The notes beneath the pieces were generated by a model, which was not told where the DNA came from, ran no database searches, and saw only the letters and a list, made by a program, of their open reading frames with translations. A stretch of DNA of 64,000 nt from Streptomyces sp. NBC_01216 (GTDB lineage Bacteria; Actinomycetota; Actinomycetes; Streptomycetales; Streptomycetaceae): positions 4,898,001-4,962,000 of the forward strand of contig NZ_CP108677.1 of NCBI RefSeq assembly GCF_035994945.1, read 5' to 3'. Positions 17,750 to 29,569 of this stretch are shown here, one piece after another (within the stretch, counting starts at the first letter, position 1; each line of letters starts with the position of its first letter). Made by a program: the position numbers and the translations under genes.

Positions 17750-18367
17750 GTGACGAATCTGATGCCTTACGCCGCGGGTGAGCCGTCCATCGGTGGCGGC
17801 CTCGGCGACCATGTCTACAACCGGCTGCTCGGCGAGCGCATCGTCTTCCTCGGCCAGCAGGTCGACGACGAGATCGCCAACAAGATCACCGCGCAGATGC
17901 TCCTCCTGGCAGCAGACCCGGAGAAGGACATCTTCCTGTACATCAACAGCCCCGGTGGCTCGGTGACGGCCGGCATGGCCATCTACGACACCATGCAGTA
18001 CATCCCGAACGACGTCGTCACGATCGGTATGGGCATGGCGGCCTCGATGGGCCAGTTCCTGCTCACCGGCGGTACGGCCGGCAAGCGCTTCGCGCTGCCG
18101 AACACCGACATCCTGATGCACCAGGGCTCCGCCGGCATCGGTGGTACGGCCTCGGACATCAAGATCCAGGCCGAGTACCTCCTTCGCACGAAGAAGCGCA
18201 TGGCCGAGATCACCGCGCTGCACTCCGGCCAGACCGTCGAGGCGATCATCCGTGACGGTGACCGAGACCGCTGGTTCACCGCGGAGGAGGCCAAGGCGTA
18301 CGGCCTCATCGACGAGATCATCTCCGCCGCTTCGGGCGTTCCGGGCGGCGGCGGCACGGGCGCCTGA
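17750..18367 (+). CDS. clpP1: ATP-dependent Clp protease proteolytic subunit ClpP1
   Basis: This 205-residue serine protease subunit forms the barrel that degrades proteins fed by ClpX or ClpC. The catalytic triad is intact: Ser99 in GMAASMG, His124 in [10 protein letters not shown] and Asp173 in GDRDRWF. The family features [10 protein letters not shown] and KRFALPN are present. GTG 17750 is the start, in the context ACGAGCAGGTGGATAC. It is followed after 61 bases by clpP2; actinobacteria use a mixed ClpP1P2 barrel, so the pair is expected to be co-expressed. The upstream ClgR-type box suggests stress- and development-linked induction. Confidence 0.97.
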   Translation: MTNLMPYAAGEPSIGGGLGDHVYNRLLGERIVFLGQQVDDEIANKITAQMLLLAADPEKDIFLYINSPGGSVTAGMAIYDTMQYIPNDVVTIGMGMAASMGQFLLTGGTAGKRFALPNTDILMHQGSAGIGGTASDIKIQAEYLLRTKKRMAEITALHSGQTVEAIIRDGDRDRWFTAEEAKAYGLIDEIISAASGVPGGGGTGA

Positions 18368-18428
18368 GCCCGGCAGTCCGCTGAAGAGCCCCAGCCCACC
18401 GAACGCCACCAGGATGGTGAACACCCCA

Positions 18429-19091
18429 ATGACCCCCAACTTCTCCGCGAGCGGCCTTTACACCGGCGCCCCGGTGGACAACCGGTACGTCGTCCCGCGC
18501 TTCGTCGAGCGCACCTCGCAGGGCATCCGCGAGTACGACCCGTACGCGAAGCTCTTCGAAGAGCGCGTGATCTTCCTCGGCGTGCAGATCGACGACGCCT
18601 CCGCCAACGACGTCATGGCACAGCTCCTCTGCCTGGAGTCGATGGACCCGGACCGCGACATCTCGATCTACATCAACAGCCCCGGCGGCTCCTTCACCGC
18701 GCTGACGGCCATCTACGACACCATGCAGTTCGTGAAGCCGGACATCCAGACGGTCTGCATGGGTCAGGCGGCCTCCGCCGCGGCCGTGCTGCTCGCCGCC
18801 GGCACCCCCGGCAAGAGGATGGCCCTGCCGAACGCCCGTGTGCTGATCCACCAGCCCTCCGGCGGCACCGGCCGTGAGCAGCTCTCCGACCTGGAGATCG
18901 CGGCCAACGAGATCCTGCGCATGCGCACCCAGCTGGAGGAGATGCTGGCCAAGCACTCCTCGACGCCGATCGAGAAGATCCGCGACGACATCGAGCGCGA
19001 CAAGATCCTGACCGCCGAGGAAGCCCTCGCGTACGGTCTTGTCGACCAGATCGTCTCGACCCGCAAGAGCACGGCCGCCTCGGCAGCCTGA
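18429..19091 (+). CDS. clpP2: ATP-dependent Clp protease proteolytic subunit ClpP2
   Basis: This 220-residue second barrel subunit is encoded right after clpP1. The triad is Ser116 in GQAASAAA, His141 in VLIHQPSGG and Asp191 in IERDKIL. The N-terminus, rich in [19 protein letters not shown], matches actinobacterial ClpP2 proteins, which carry a longer start than ClpP1. I chose ATG 18429. ATG 18414 (five residues earlier) and GTG 18417 are in frame, but the AGGATGGTG stretch at 18411-18419 is better read as the ribosome binding site. There is no terminator between clpP1 and clpP2, which supports a bicistronic message. Confidence 0.95.
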   Translation: MTPNFSASGLYTGAPVDNRYVVPRFVERTSQGIREYDPYAKLFEERVIFLGVQIDDASANDVMAQLLCLESMDPDRDISIYINSPGGSFTALTAIYDTMQFVKPDIQTVCMGQAASAAAVLLAAGTPGKRMALPNARVLIHQPSGGTGREQLSDLEIAANEILRMRTQLEEMLAKHSSTPIEKIRDDIERDKILTAEEALAYGLVDQIVSTRKSTAASAA

Positions 19092-19202
19092 CCCTCGGAT
19101 CCCCCCTGGCACGCGCACGCGGAACACTCCCGTTCATGTGAACCGTGCCAAGGGGGGCCCGAACGGGGGGCCCGGCAAGGTACCGTCGAATATGAGGCAC
19201 CA

Positions 19203-19224
19203 GGAGTGCTGAACCAAGCACTCC
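19203..19224 (+). promoter_or_regulatory. Hairpin in the clpX leader
   Basis: GGAGTGCT (19203-19210) pairs perfectly with AGCACTCC (19217-19224) around a 6-base loop, ending 5 bases before the clpX ribosome binding site (GAAGGGGA, 19230-19237). It could tune translation or cap an mRNA end. Its role is unknown. Confidence 0.5.
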
Positions 19225-19245
19225 CAGGCGAAGGGGAAGCACCTC

Positions 19246-20524
<1,279 letters not shown>

Positions 20525-20529
<5 letters not shown>

Positions 20530-20567
20530 GCGCCTGTCGGGTGGCCTTCGGCCGACAGGCTCTCAGG
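20525..20567 (+). terminator. Hairpin at the end of clpX, member of a repeated family
   Basis: CCTGAG-CG-CCTGTCGG (20525-20540) pairs with CCGACAGGCTCTCAGG (20552-20567) with one mismatch; the left arm contains the stop codon. Bases 20532-20563 are identical to 58071-58102 after galE. Confidence 0.8.
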
Positions 20568-20755
20568 CCCACGTCGAACGTCAAGCCGAGGGCTGTCGTC
20601 GTGCGCCCGCCGGAGATGACGGGACAGCCTTGAGTGTCGTGTCCGCAGGTGGCGCCGGGTGTCGTGTGGGCCGGGAGGGATGTCCGGACACGCCGTGGTC
20701 CCGGGGCGGGTCACCGTGCCCGACGCGGCACCAGCCTGTACGGCAGTTCACGTCT

Positions 20756-20787
20756 CGACGCCCCGCCGGTGATCCGGCGGGGCGTCG
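20756..20787 (-). terminator. Terminator of the proline-rich membrane protein gene
   Basis: CGACGCCCCGCCGG (20756-20769) pairs perfectly with 20774-20787 around a TGAT loop, 19 bases past the minus-strand stop codon. Confidence 0.8.
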
Positions 20788-20806
20788 GCGTGCCGGTCCC
20801 GGGTGG

Positions 20807-21781
20807 TCAGACCTTGACCCGGACCTCCTTGCGGAGCTTGGCGGTGAGTGACGCCGCCTCTTCCGGGGAGCCGGCCTTGCCCGCGGCGATGGAGGCCATG
20901 TCCATCGGCGTCACGAAGCCGACCGTGCTGTGGTCCGCCCATACGCAGACCGTCATGGTGAACGCCGGAGTGGCCTGGGCCGCGTCGGGCTTGGTCTTGG
21001 CCTGCTGGCACTTGAGGATCGCGCCGTCGAGTTCGGCCGGCGTGTACTCCTGCGGGCTGCCGATCAGTTCGGGCTCGTCGGCCTTGCCCTTGTCCTTGTC
21101 CGCTTCCCTCCTGATGGCGGCGAAGACCCCGTCGACCACTTTCTCCGGGTCGTCGATCTCGCCGTAGAGGCCGCTGAACGAGACCATCTTGGTGCCGAGC
21201 GGGTTGGACGCGTCCTTCACCTGATAGAAGGCACTGACGTCCTTGGCGTTCTCGACACCGTTCTGCTGCGCTTCCTTGAGGGACTCCTTGTTGCTCGAAC
21301 CCCCCGTGCCAGGCGCCTTCTTGTACGTGCCGAGCACGGTCTCCGGGGTGACCAGCTTGTGCGGACCGTCGTCGGCGACCGAGGAACCGCCGCCACCGGT
21401 GGTGAAGTACCACGCGCCGCCGGCGACCAGCGCGAGTGCCAGCACCGCACCGCCGACGATCAGGCCCGTCTTCTTCTTCGGGGCCGCAGGCGGGGGCGGC
21501 GGGTAGCCGCCCGGCGCCTGGCCGTACGGCTGTTGCCCGCCGTATGGGGGCTGCTGGGGCGGCTGTCCGTAGGGTCCGGACTGCTGCTGGGGCGGCTGCC
21601 CGTACGGGCCGGGCTGCTGTGGGTAGCCGTACGGCTGCTGCGGCGGCACCCCCGGGGGAGCCTGCTGCGGATACCCGTAGCCGGGCTGGGGCGGACCGTA
21701 CGGGCCGGGCTGCTGGGGCGGACCGTATGGGCCGGGCTGCTGGGGCTGGCCGCCGTACGGGCCGGGCTGCTGGTGACTCAT
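20807..21781 (-). CDS. Proline/glutamine-rich single-pass membrane protein
   Basis: This 324-residue protein has three parts. Residues 1-99 are a low-complexity tract of QQPGPYGPP-like repeats. A basic KKK stretch and one membrane segment (about 105-127, LIVGGAVLALALVAGGAW) follow. The remaining 195 residues would lie outside the cell and look globular, with two cysteines (in LKCQQAKTK and MTVCVWADH) that could form a disulfide. This architecture is common in actinobacteria, but I know no function. The start ATG is at 21781, divergent from valS, and a strong terminator closes the gene, so it is monocistronic. Confidence 0.8.
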   Translation of the reverse strand: MSHQQPGPYGGQPQQPGPYGPPQQPGPYGPPQPGYGYPQQAPPGVPPQQPYGYPQQPGPYGQPPQQQSGPYGQPPQQPPYGGQQPYGQAPGGYPPPPPAAPKKKTGLIVGGAVLALALVAGGAWYFTTGGGGSSVADDGPHKLVTPETVLGTYKKAPGTGGSSNKESLKEAQQNGVENAKDVSAFYQVKDASNPLGTKMVSFSGLYGEIDDPEKVVDGVFAAIRREADKDKGKADEPELIGSPQEYTPAELDGAILKCQQAKTKPDAAQATPAFTMTVCVWADHSTVGFVTPMDMASIAAGKAGSPEEAASLTAKLRKEVRVKV

Positions 21782-21906
21782 GGACGGTTCCCCTCACAGG
21801 ATGTCTTCGACTGGCGAACATCCTGTCGGAACCGTGGACCCGCCGGGGCGGGGGGCCTCACACCGTTACGGAACAATCGCGTTTCAGGACCACCCGGTGA
21901 CACCCC

Positions 21907-21912
21907 TAAACT
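21907..21912 (+). promoter_or_regulatory. Leaderless-type -10 of valS
   Basis: TAAACT ends 6 bases before GTG 21919. There is no ribosome binding site and no T-box leader. Confidence 0.65.
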
Positions 21913-21918
21913 GGGCCC

Positions 21919-24540
21919 GTGACCGAGAACACTCAGCAGCAGCCAGCAGCCAACCCCGAACTGCCGACCCAGTACGCGCCGGCCGAAGTAGAGGGGAAGC
22001 TGTACGAGCGCTGGGTAGAGCGTGGTTACTTCGAGGCGGACGCGCACAGCGACAAGCCGCCCTACACCATCGTCATCCCGCCGCCCAACGTCACCGGCTC
22101 CCTCCACCTGGGCCACGCCTTCGAGCACACGCTGATCGACGCGCTGACCCGCCGCAAGCGGATGCAGGGGTACGAGACGCTGTGGCAGCCGGGCATGGAC
22201 CACGCGGGCATCGCCACGCAGAACGTCGTCGAGCGGGAGCTCGCCAAGGAGGGGAAGTCGCGCCACGATCTGGGGCGCGAGGCGTTCGTCGAACGCGTCT
22301 GGCGGTGGAAGGGCGAGTCCGGCGGGCAGATCTCCGGGCAGATGAAGCGGCTGGGCGACGGCGTCGCCTGGTCGCGTGAGCGCTTCACCATGGACGAGGG
22401 CCTGTCCCGTTCCGTCCAGACCATCTTCAAGAAGCTCTACGACGACGAACTGATCTACCGCGCCGAGCGCATCATCAACTGGTGTCCGCGCTGCCTCACG
22501 GCCATCTCCGACATCGAGGTCGAGTACCAGGACGACGACGGAGAACTCGTCTCCATCCGGTACGGCTCCGGGGACAGTGAGATCGTCGTCGCCACCACGC
22601 GCGCCGAGACGATGCTCGGTGACACGGCCGTCGCCGTCCACCCGGACGACGAGCGGTACCGGCACCTGGTCGGCACCGAGATCGAGCTGCCGCTCACCGG
22701 CCGCCGGATTCCGGTCGTCGCCGACGAGCACGTCGACCCCGAGTTCGGCACCGGCGCCGTCAAGGTGACGCCCGCTCACGACCCGAACGACTTCGAGATC
22801 GGCCGGCGCCACGACCTGCCGAACCTCGCCGTCATGGACGAGCGCGCCGTCATCACCGCGCACGGCCCCTTCCAGGGCCTGGACCGCCTGGAGGCCCGTT
22901 CCGCCATCGTCGCCGCACTGCGCGCCGAGGGCCGTGTCGTCGCCGAGAAGCGTCCGTACTCCCACTCCGTCGGCCACTGCTCGCGCTGCAAGACCACCAT
23001 CGAGCCGCGCTTGTCGATGCAGTGGTGGGTCAAGGTCGGGCCGCTCGCCCAGGCCGCCGGCGACGCGGTCCGCGACGGCCGGGTCAAGATCCACCCGCAG
23101 GAGATGGAGAAGCGGTACTTCGACTGGGTCGACAACCTGCACGACTGGTGCATCTCGCGCCAGCTGTGGTGGGGCCACCGCATCCCGGTCTGGTACGGAC
23201 CGAACGGCGAGGTCGTCTGTGTCGGCCCGGACGACGAGGCCCCCACGGGCGAGGGCTGGCACCAGGACACGGACGTCCTCGACACGTGGTTCTCGTCCGG
23301 TCTGTGGCCGTTCTCCACCCTCGGATGGCCCGAGCGGACCCCGGACCTGGCGAAGTTCTACCCCAACTCCGTGCTGGTCACGGGCTACGACATCCTCTTC
23401 TTCTGGGTCGCCCGGATGATGATGTTCGGCCTGTACGCCATGGACGGCACCCCGCCGTTCCACACCATCGCCCTGCACGGCATGGTCCGCGACCAGTTCG
23501 GCAAGAAGATGTCGAAGTCCTTCGGCAACGCGGTCAACCCCCTGGACTGGATGGACACGTACGGCTCCGACGCCGTCAGGTTCACCCTCGCCCGTGGTGC
23601 CAACCCGGGAGTCGACGTCCCGATCGGCGAGGACTGGGTCCAGGCGTCCCGGAACTTCGCCAACAAGATCTGGAACGCCACCCGGTTCGCGCTGATGAAC
23701 GGCGCGACCGTGGAGGGGCCGCTGCCGGACCCGTCGCGGATGTCGGCGACGGACCGCTGGATCCTCTCCCGTCTCAACAAGACGGTCGCCGAGGTCGACG
23801 CGTTCTACGACGACTACCAGTTCTCGAAGCTGTCCGACTCCCTCTACCACTTCGCCTGGGACGAGGTCTTCGACTGGTACGTCGAGCTGTCGAAGACCAC
23901 GTTCTTCGCCGGCGGGGAGCAGGCCCGGGTCTCCGGCCGCGTCCTCGGCGAGGTGCTGGACGTGATGCTGCGACTGCTGCACCCGCTGGTTCCGTTCGTC
24001 ACCGAGACGCTCTGGACCACGCTCACGGGCGAGGAGTCCGTCGTCGTCGCCGACTGGCCGAAGGACTCCGGCTTCCGCGACGACGCGGCCGAGGCCGAGA
24101 TCGAGCTCGTCCAGCGCGTCGTCACCGAGGTCCGCCGGTTCCGCTCGGACCAGGGGCTGCAGCCCGGCCAGAAGGTCCCGGCCCGTCTGGAGTTCGCCGG
24201 CACGGCGCTCGTCCCGCACGAGGCCGCCGTCCGGCAGCTGCTGCGTCTCCAGCCGGAGGGCGAGGGCTTCGCCGCCACCGCCTCCCTGCCGGTCGCCGGG
24301 GCGACCGTCGCGCTCGACCTGTCGGGGGCCATCGACGTCGTCGCGGAGCGCAAGCGACTCGCCAAGGACCTCGCGGCGGCCGAGAAGGAGAAGGCGCAGG
24401 CCAACGGCAAGCTCGGCAACGAGGCATTCCTGGCCAAGGCGCCGGATCAGGTGGTCGAGAAGATCCGCACGCGTCTGGCCAAGGCGGACGAGGACATCGC
24501 CCGGATCCAGGCGCAGCTGGACGGGCTGCCGCAGGTCTGA
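21919..24540 (+). CDS. valS: Valyl-tRNA synthetase
   Basis: This class I aminoacyl-tRNA synthetase of 873 residues charges tRNA-Val. The ATP site shows HLGH at 63-66 (the HIGH motif) and KMSKS at 530-534. The editing domain between them includes [17 protein letters not shown], the signature of valyl/isoleucyl proofreading. The C-terminal anticodon-binding region is followed by a short coiled coil (about 815-870, rich in Lys, Glu and Ala), typical of ValS. GTG 21919 starts the gene without a ribosome binding site, right after a leaderless-type -10. A strong hairpin follows 32 bases after the stop. Confidence 0.97.
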   Translation: MTENTQQQPAANPELPTQYAPAEVEGKLYERWVERGYFEADAHSDKPPYTIVIPPPNVTGSLHLGHAFEHTLIDALTRRKRMQGYETLWQPGMDHAGIATQNVVERELAKEGKSRHDLGREAFVERVWRWKGESGGQISGQMKRLGDGVAWSRERFTMDEGLSRSVQTIFKKLYDDELIYRAERIINWCPRCLTAISDIEVEYQDDDGELVSIRYGSGDSEIVVATTRAETMLGDTAVAVHPDDERYRHLVGTEIELPLTGRRIPVVADEHVDPEFGTGAVKVTPAHDPNDFEIGRRHDLPNLAVMDERAVITAHGPFQGLDRLEARSAIVAALRAEGRVVAEKRPYSHSVGHCSRCKTTIEPRLSMQWWVKVGPLAQAAGDAVRDGRVKIHPQEMEKRYFDWVDNLHDWCISRQLWWGHRIPVWYGPNGEVVCVGPDDEAPTGEGWHQDTDVLDTWFSSGLWPFSTLGWPERTPDLAKFYPNSVLVTGYDILFFWVARMMMFGLYAMDGTPPFHTIALHGMVRDQFGKKMSKSFGNAVNPLDWMDTYGSDAVRFTLARGANPGVDVPIGEDWVQASRNFANKIWNATRFALMNGATVEGPLPDPSRMSATDRWILSRLNKTVAEVDAFYDDYQFSKLSDSLYHFAWDEVFDWYVELSKTTFFAGGEQARVSGRVLGEVLDVMLRLLHPLVPFVTETLWTTLTGEESVVVADWPKDSGFRDDAAEAEIELVQRVVTEVRRFRSDQGLQPGQKVPARLEFAGTALVPHEAAVRQLLRLQPEGEGFAATASLPVAGATVALDLSGAIDVVAERKRLAKDLAAAEKEKAQANGKLGNEAFLAKAPDQVVEKIRTRLAKADEDIARIQAQLDGLPQV

Positions 24541-24572
24541 GGACCGGCACCCGGTGACCGGGCCGACCGGCC

Positions 24573-24610
24573 GGCGCGGGCCCGGAACCGACGGGTTCCT
24601 GGCCCGCGCC
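24573..24610 (+). terminator. Terminator after valS
   Basis: GGCGCGGGCC-C-GGAACC (24573-24589) pairs with GGTTCC-T-GGCCCGCGCC (24594-24610), a 16-base-pair stem with one internal mismatch and a GACG loop. Confidence 0.85.
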
Positions 24611-24763
24611 GCCGTCCGGGCGCGGGACGTTCCCCGGCCACGGCCACGGCCGGCGCACCTCCGGACGCGGCCTTGGCCGCCGGGGCGGCCCGGCCGGTTC
24701 CGCCGACGGTGGACCGGAGGTCCCCGGATGGGGTGGGTCCGCGTTCCCGTCGGTCCCCCTCCG

Positions 24764-24769
24764 TAGACT
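24764..24769 (+). promoter_or_regulatory. Leaderless-type -10 of folC
   Basis: TAGACT ends 6 bases before GTG 24776, which has no ribosome binding site. Confidence 0.65.
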
Positions 24770-24775
24770 GGGCGC

Positions 24776-26284
24776 GTGAGTGAGCCCCGCGACCAGTTCG
24801 ACGAGTCCGACCCTTTCGACCGCATCGTCGACGCCGAGACCGACCGTGACCCCGACCTGGCGGTGATCGAGGCCGGCAGCCGTACGCTGCGCGCGCGGTC
24901 CGGTCCGCCCCAGGGCGACCCCGTGCCCGCGCGGCCCGCCGATCCGGAGGTGGACAAGGCGCTGCGGGAGGTGGAGACCGAGCTGGCGACGCGATGGGGC
25001 GAGACCAAGCTGGAGCCGTCGGTCCGCCGGATCGCCGCGCTGATGGACGTCCTGGGTGAGCCGCAGCGCGCGTACCCCTCGATCCACATCACCGGCACCA
25101 ACGGCAAGACATCCACGGCACGGATGGTCGAGGCCCTGCTCGGTGCGTTCGAGCTGCGGACCGGGCGGTACACCTCGCCGCACGTGCAGACGATCACCGA
25201 GCGGATCAGCCTGGACGGCGCCCCGATCCCCGCCGAGCGGTTCGTGGAGACGTACCAGGACATCAAGCCGTACGTGGAGATGGTCGACGCCCGTGAGGAG
25301 TTCCGGCTCTCCTTCTTCGAGGTCGTCACCGGTATGGCCTACGCGGCCTTCGCCGACGCCCCGGTGGACGTGGCGGTCGTCGAGGTGGGCATGGGTGGCA
25401 CCTGGGACGCCACGAACGTCATCGACGCGCCGGTCGCCGTCGTGACCCCCATCGACCTGGACCACACCGACCGGCTCGGCCACACACCCGGCGAGATCGC
25501 GGGGGAGAAGTCCGGGATCATCAAGCAGGGCGCGACCGTGATCCTGGCCCAGCAGCCGGTGGACGCGGCACAGGTCATGCTGAAGAAGGCCGTCGAGGCG
25601 GACGCGACGGTGGCCCGCGAGGGCATGGAGTTCGGCGTCGTCCGGCGCGAGGTCGCGGTGGGCGGCCAGCTGCTGACCCTGCGTGGACTCGGCGGTGAGT
25701 ACGACGAGGTCTTCCTGCCGCTGTACGGCCCGTACCAGGCGCACAACGCCGCGGTGGCGCTGGCGGCGGTCGAGGCGTTCTTCGGCATCGGCGCGGAGCA
25801 GGCCCGCGCCCTGGACGTCGAGACGGTCCGCCGGGCCTTCGCCTCGGTGTTCTCGCCGGGCCGGCTGGAGGTCGTGCGCAGCTCCCCGACGGTGATCCTG
25901 GACGCGGCGCACAACCCGGCGGGGGCGCGGGCGACGGCGGACGGCATCGCGGAGTCCTTCGGCTTCTCCCGTCTGATCGGGGTGGTGAGCACCAGCGCCG
26001 ACAAGGACGCCCGGGGGCTGTTGGAGGCGTTCGAGCCGATCTTCGCCGAGGTCGTGGTCACGGCGAACTCCAGCCCGCGCGCCACCGACGTGGACGCGCT
26101 CGCGGCGATCGCCGTAGAGGTCTTCGGCGACGACCGGGTGGTCGTCGAGCCGCGTCTGGACGACGCGATCGAGGCGGCGATCACGCTCGCGGAGGAAGAG
26201 GACGAGTACGCCGGCGCGGGTGTGCTGGTGACCGGTTCGATCTTCACGGTCGGCGACGCCCGACTGCTGCTCGGAAGGGGCTGA
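24776..26284 (+). CDS. folC: Bifunctional dihydrofolate synthase / folylpolyglutamate synthase
   Basis: This 502-residue Mur-ligase-family enzyme adds glutamate to dihydropteroate and to folates, using ATP. The P-loop ITGTNGKTSTAR lies at 105-116, later than usual because of an acidic, disordered extension of about 70 residues at the N-terminus. Further family motifs are the VEVGMGGTWDATN stretch (with the metal-binding Glu), DHTDRLGHT, and the C-terminal ligase domain with ILDAAHNPAGARA. The extension is common in Streptomyces FolC as I remember it. The DUF4233 gene starts 5 bases after the stop, so the two are co-translated. Confidence 0.95.
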   Translation: MSEPRDQFDESDPFDRIVDAETDRDPDLAVIEAGSRTLRARSGPPQGDPVPARPADPEVDKALREVETELATRWGETKLEPSVRRIAALMDVLGEPQRAYPSIHITGTNGKTSTARMVEALLGAFELRTGRYTSPHVQTITERISLDGAPIPAERFVETYQDIKPYVEMVDAREEFRLSFFEVVTGMAYAAFADAPVDVAVVEVGMGGTWDATNVIDAPVAVVTPIDLDHTDRLGHTPGEIAGEKSGIIKQGATVILAQQPVDAAQVMLKKAVEADATVAREGMEFGVVRREVAVGGQLLTLRGLGGEYDEVFLPLYGPYQAHNAAVALAAVEAFFGIGAEQARALDVETVRRAFASVFSPGRLEVVRSSPTVILDAAHNPAGARATADGIAESFGFSRLIGVVSTSADKDARGLLEAFEPIFAEVVVTANSSPRATDVDALAAIAVEVFGDDRVVVEPRLDDAIEAAITLAEEEDEYAGAGVLVTGSIFTVGDARLLLGRG

Positions 26285-26289
26285 CCCGG

Positions 26290-26652
26290 ATGCGTACGCT
26301 CTGTGCCTCGACCCTGATCGGCGAGGTCTTCGTGATCGGTTTCGCCGGTCTGGTCGCCATGAAGGACGACAGCCTGTCGATGACGGCGGTCTGGGCGGTC
26401 TGCGGTGCCGGGATGCTGCTTTCGGTCCTGCTCTGCGGCATGCTCACCCGGCCGGGCGGCCTCCAGCTCGGCTGGGCGCTGCAGGCCGCCCTGATCGCGA
26501 GCGGCTTCGTGGTGCCGGTGATGTTCTTCCTCGGCGCGGTCTTCGCGGTGTTGTGGTGGGCCTCGATCCACTACGGCCGCAAGATCGACGAGGCGAAGGC
26601 GCGGTGGGCCGCGCAGGCGGAGGCGGCGGAGGCCGCGGCCTCCGCTCCGTGA
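26290..26652 (+). CDS. DUF4233 membrane protein
   Basis: This 120-residue protein has about four membrane segments (roughly 5-24, 29-48, 57-76 and 80-98) and a charged Ala/Glu-rich tail. The pattern RTLCASTLIGEVFVIGFAGLVA and the position right after folC fit the DUF4233 family, which is found almost only beside folC in actinobacteria. The constant linkage hints at a role in folate handling or the membrane, but none is established. The ATG lies 5 bases after folC, with GGAAGGGG near the folC end serving as its likely ribosome binding site. Confidence 0.85.
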   Translation: MRTLCASTLIGEVFVIGFAGLVAMKDDSLSMTAVWAVCGAGMLLSVLLCGMLTRPGGLQLGWALQAALIASGFVVPVMFFLGAVFAVLWWASIHYGRKIDEAKARWAAQAEAAEAAASAP

Positions 26653-26748
26653 TCGGTCTCCCGAGAGCTTGACGCTGCGTAATCGTGCGTCGAGTCCGCC
26701 CTGTAGCCTCTGAGGTCCCGCACACCGCCTGACGAAGGAGTCCCCACC

Positions 26749-27162
26749 GTGAGCCAGCGCAGTCTTGTCCTGCTCAAGCCCGACGCCGTCCGCCGTGGCC
26801 TGATCGGTGAGATCATCGGCCGCATCGAGCGGAAGGCCGGCTGGACCATCGCCGCTCTGGAGCTGCGCGAGCTCGGTCAGGACGCGCTGGAGCAGCACTA
26901 CGGCGAGCACAAGGGCAAGCCCTTCTACGAGCCGCTGATGGGCTTCATGCAGTCCGGTCCGGTCGTGGCCCTGGTCGTCGAGGGCGAGCGCGTCATCGAG
27001 GGCCTGCGCACCCTCGCCGGACCGACCGACCCGATCGCCGCCGCCCCCGGCTCCATCCGCGGCGACTTCGGGACCATCGTCCGCGAGAACCTGATCCACG
27101 CCTCGGACTCCGAGGAGTCGGCCATGCGGGAGCTGAAGATCTTCTTCCCGGGGCTCGTCTGA
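26749..27162 (+). CDS. ndk: Nucleoside diphosphate kinase
   Basis: This 137-residue enzyme transfers the terminal phosphate between nucleoside triphosphates and diphosphates through a phosphohistidine. The catalytic His117 lies in NLIHASDSEES. The opening RSLVLLKPDAVRRGL and the RGDFG motif near 104-108 are typical. Length is normal. GTG 26749 has GAAGGAG at about 26734-26740. A -10-like TAGCCT (26704-26709) suggests an own promoter. The gene ends with a clear hairpin, so it is separate from the mre operon that follows. Confidence 0.97.
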   Translation: MSQRSLVLLKPDAVRRGLIGEIIGRIERKAGWTIAALELRELGQDALEQHYGEHKGKPFYEPLMGFMQSGPVVALVVEGERVIEGLRTLAGPTDPIAAAPGSIRGDFGTIVRENLIHASDSEESAMRELKIFFPGLV

Positions 27163-27204
27163 CCCGCTCGCTGAGCCGATGTCAGCCGAACACCGCAATG
27201 ACCT

Positions 27205-27233
27205 GGGGCGACCGAAGGAATTTCGGTCGCCCC
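27205..27233 (+). terminator. Terminator after ndk
   Basis: GGGGCGACCGAA (27205-27216) pairs perfectly with TTCGGTCGCCCC (27222-27233) around a 5-base loop. Confidence 0.85.
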
Positions 27234-27442
27234 TGGGCATATGAACGGCACAACCGGGAACGCATCGCAGCGTCCTACCGTCACCTATACAGAGGTGGAC
27301 CGCCGCGCGGTATCCGTGGGGGCCGCACTACGATGGAAATTCCAGCCGCAGTACCCTCACCACCACCTCGCCGACCTGAGAAGCCGTCAACGCTCCGCTA
27401 GGGAAGGCCCGACGCATCCTCATGGGAAACAAGGGGAACTCA

Positions 27443-28462
<1,020 letters not shown>

Positions 28463-28473
28463 CGGAGCGGTGA

Positions 28474-28516
28474 CGATCCGCTGCACGGGTGGCAAGAACC
28501 CCCGCGCAGCGGATCG
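28474..28516 (+). promoter_or_regulatory. Hairpin between mreB and mreC
   Basis: CGATCCGCTGC (28474-28484) pairs perfectly with GCAGCGGATCG (28506-28516); the 21-base loop can add GGGT/ACCC pairing. It is followed by the AT-rich TTGATATAACG. It may attenuate transcription after mreB, or mark an mRNA processing site, with a second promoter for mreC downstream. Confidence 0.55.
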
Positions 28517-28579
28517 TTGATATAACGACACGAACCGCACGGAACAACCGAACCAAGAGGAAAGGCACGGCCGCCGCAC

Positions 28580-29569
28580 GTGAGGGACACACGAGAGAGC
28601 CGGCTGCTCCTGGTGCTGCTGATCGCCATCGCGTTCGCGCTGATCACGGTGGACATCCGCGGCGGCGAGGAGTCACCGGTGGACGGTGCCCGGCAAGCCG
28701 CCGCCACGGTCTTCGGACCGGTCGAGAACGGTGTCGCGGCAGCCGTCGACCCGATCGGCAACGCGATAGGGGCGGTGCGGGACTCCGGGGAGCGGCACAC
28801 CAGGATCGCGGCCCTGGAGCGTGAGAACGCCGCCCTCAAGGCCAAGCTCGGCAGCGACGACCGCAACCGCAACCGGATCCGCGAACTCGACGCCATGCTG
28901 AAGACGGCCGGCGCCGGACAGTACGGCATCAAGGGCGCCGAGGTCATCGCCATAGGGGCGGCCCAGGGATTCTCCTGGACCGTCACCATCGACGCCGGCG
29001 CCGACGACGGCATCCGGCGGGACATGACCGTCCTCAACGGTTCCGGTCTCGTCGGCCGCGTGACCACCGTCGGCCCGTCCACCGCCACGGTCCTGCTCGC
29101 CAACGACCCCGACTTCACCGTCGGCACCCGCATGGAGAAGACCGACGAACTCGGCTTCGCCACCGGCCAGGGGGACCGCCCGCTGCTCGTCCAGCTCCTC
29201 AACGGCAAGGCCAAGGTGAAGAACGGCGACCGGCTCGTCACCTTCGGCTCGCAGGCCGACAAGCCCTTCGTGCCCGGAGTCCCGGTCGGCGAGGTCGTCC
29301 GGGTCGACCCCGCCGGCGGTGGTCTCACCCGCAACGTCTACGTCCGCCCGTACGTCGGCTTCACCAAGCTCGACATCGTCGGCGTCGTGGTCCAGGCCCC
29401 GCGCACCGACCCCCGGGACATGGTCCTGCCCGCCAAGCCGAAGCCCGCGCCGACGGTCACCGTCACGGTCACCCCGTCCCCGGCGGACGGACAGCGGCAG
29501 GAGAACCAGCAGGACCTGCCCCAGTCCCAGGGCACCGCCCGCAACGAAGAGGAGGGAGTCACGCCGTGA
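28580..29569 (+). CDS. mreC: Cell-shape protein MreC
   Basis: This 329-residue bitopic protein has one membrane segment near residues 8-25, a coiled coil at about 70-105 (HTRIAALERENAALKAKLG) and an extracellular beta-rich domain to about 270. The C-terminal 60 residues are Pro/Thr/Gln-rich. MreC links MreB and MreD to the wall-synthesis enzymes PBP2 and RodA, both encoded downstream. GTG 28580 follows AAGAGGAAAGG by about a dozen bases. The gene end overlaps mreD by four bases (GTGA), so mreD is translationally coupled. Confidence 0.95.
   Translation: MRDTRESRLLLVLLIAIAFALITVDIRGGEESPVDGARQAAATVFGPVENGVAAAVDPIGNAIGAVRDSGERHTRIAALERENAALKAKLGSDDRNRNRIRELDAMLKTAGAGQYGIKGAEVIAIGAAQGFSWTVTIDAGADDGIRRDMTVLNGSGLVGRVTTVGPSTATVLLANDPDFTVGTRMEKTDELGFATGQGDRPLLVQLLNGKAKVKNGDRLVTFGSQADKPFVPGVPVGEVVRVDPAGGGLTRNVYVRPYVGFTKLDIVGVVVQAPRTDPRDMVLPAKPKPAPTVTVTVTPSPADGQRQENQQDLPQSQGTARNEEEGVTP

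Noticed and set aside
21480..21781. Repeats in the proline-rich protein gene as a CRISPR-like array
   Set aside because: The repeats are short, in frame, and encode QQPGPYGPP-type units; there are no spacers of even length and no cas genes.
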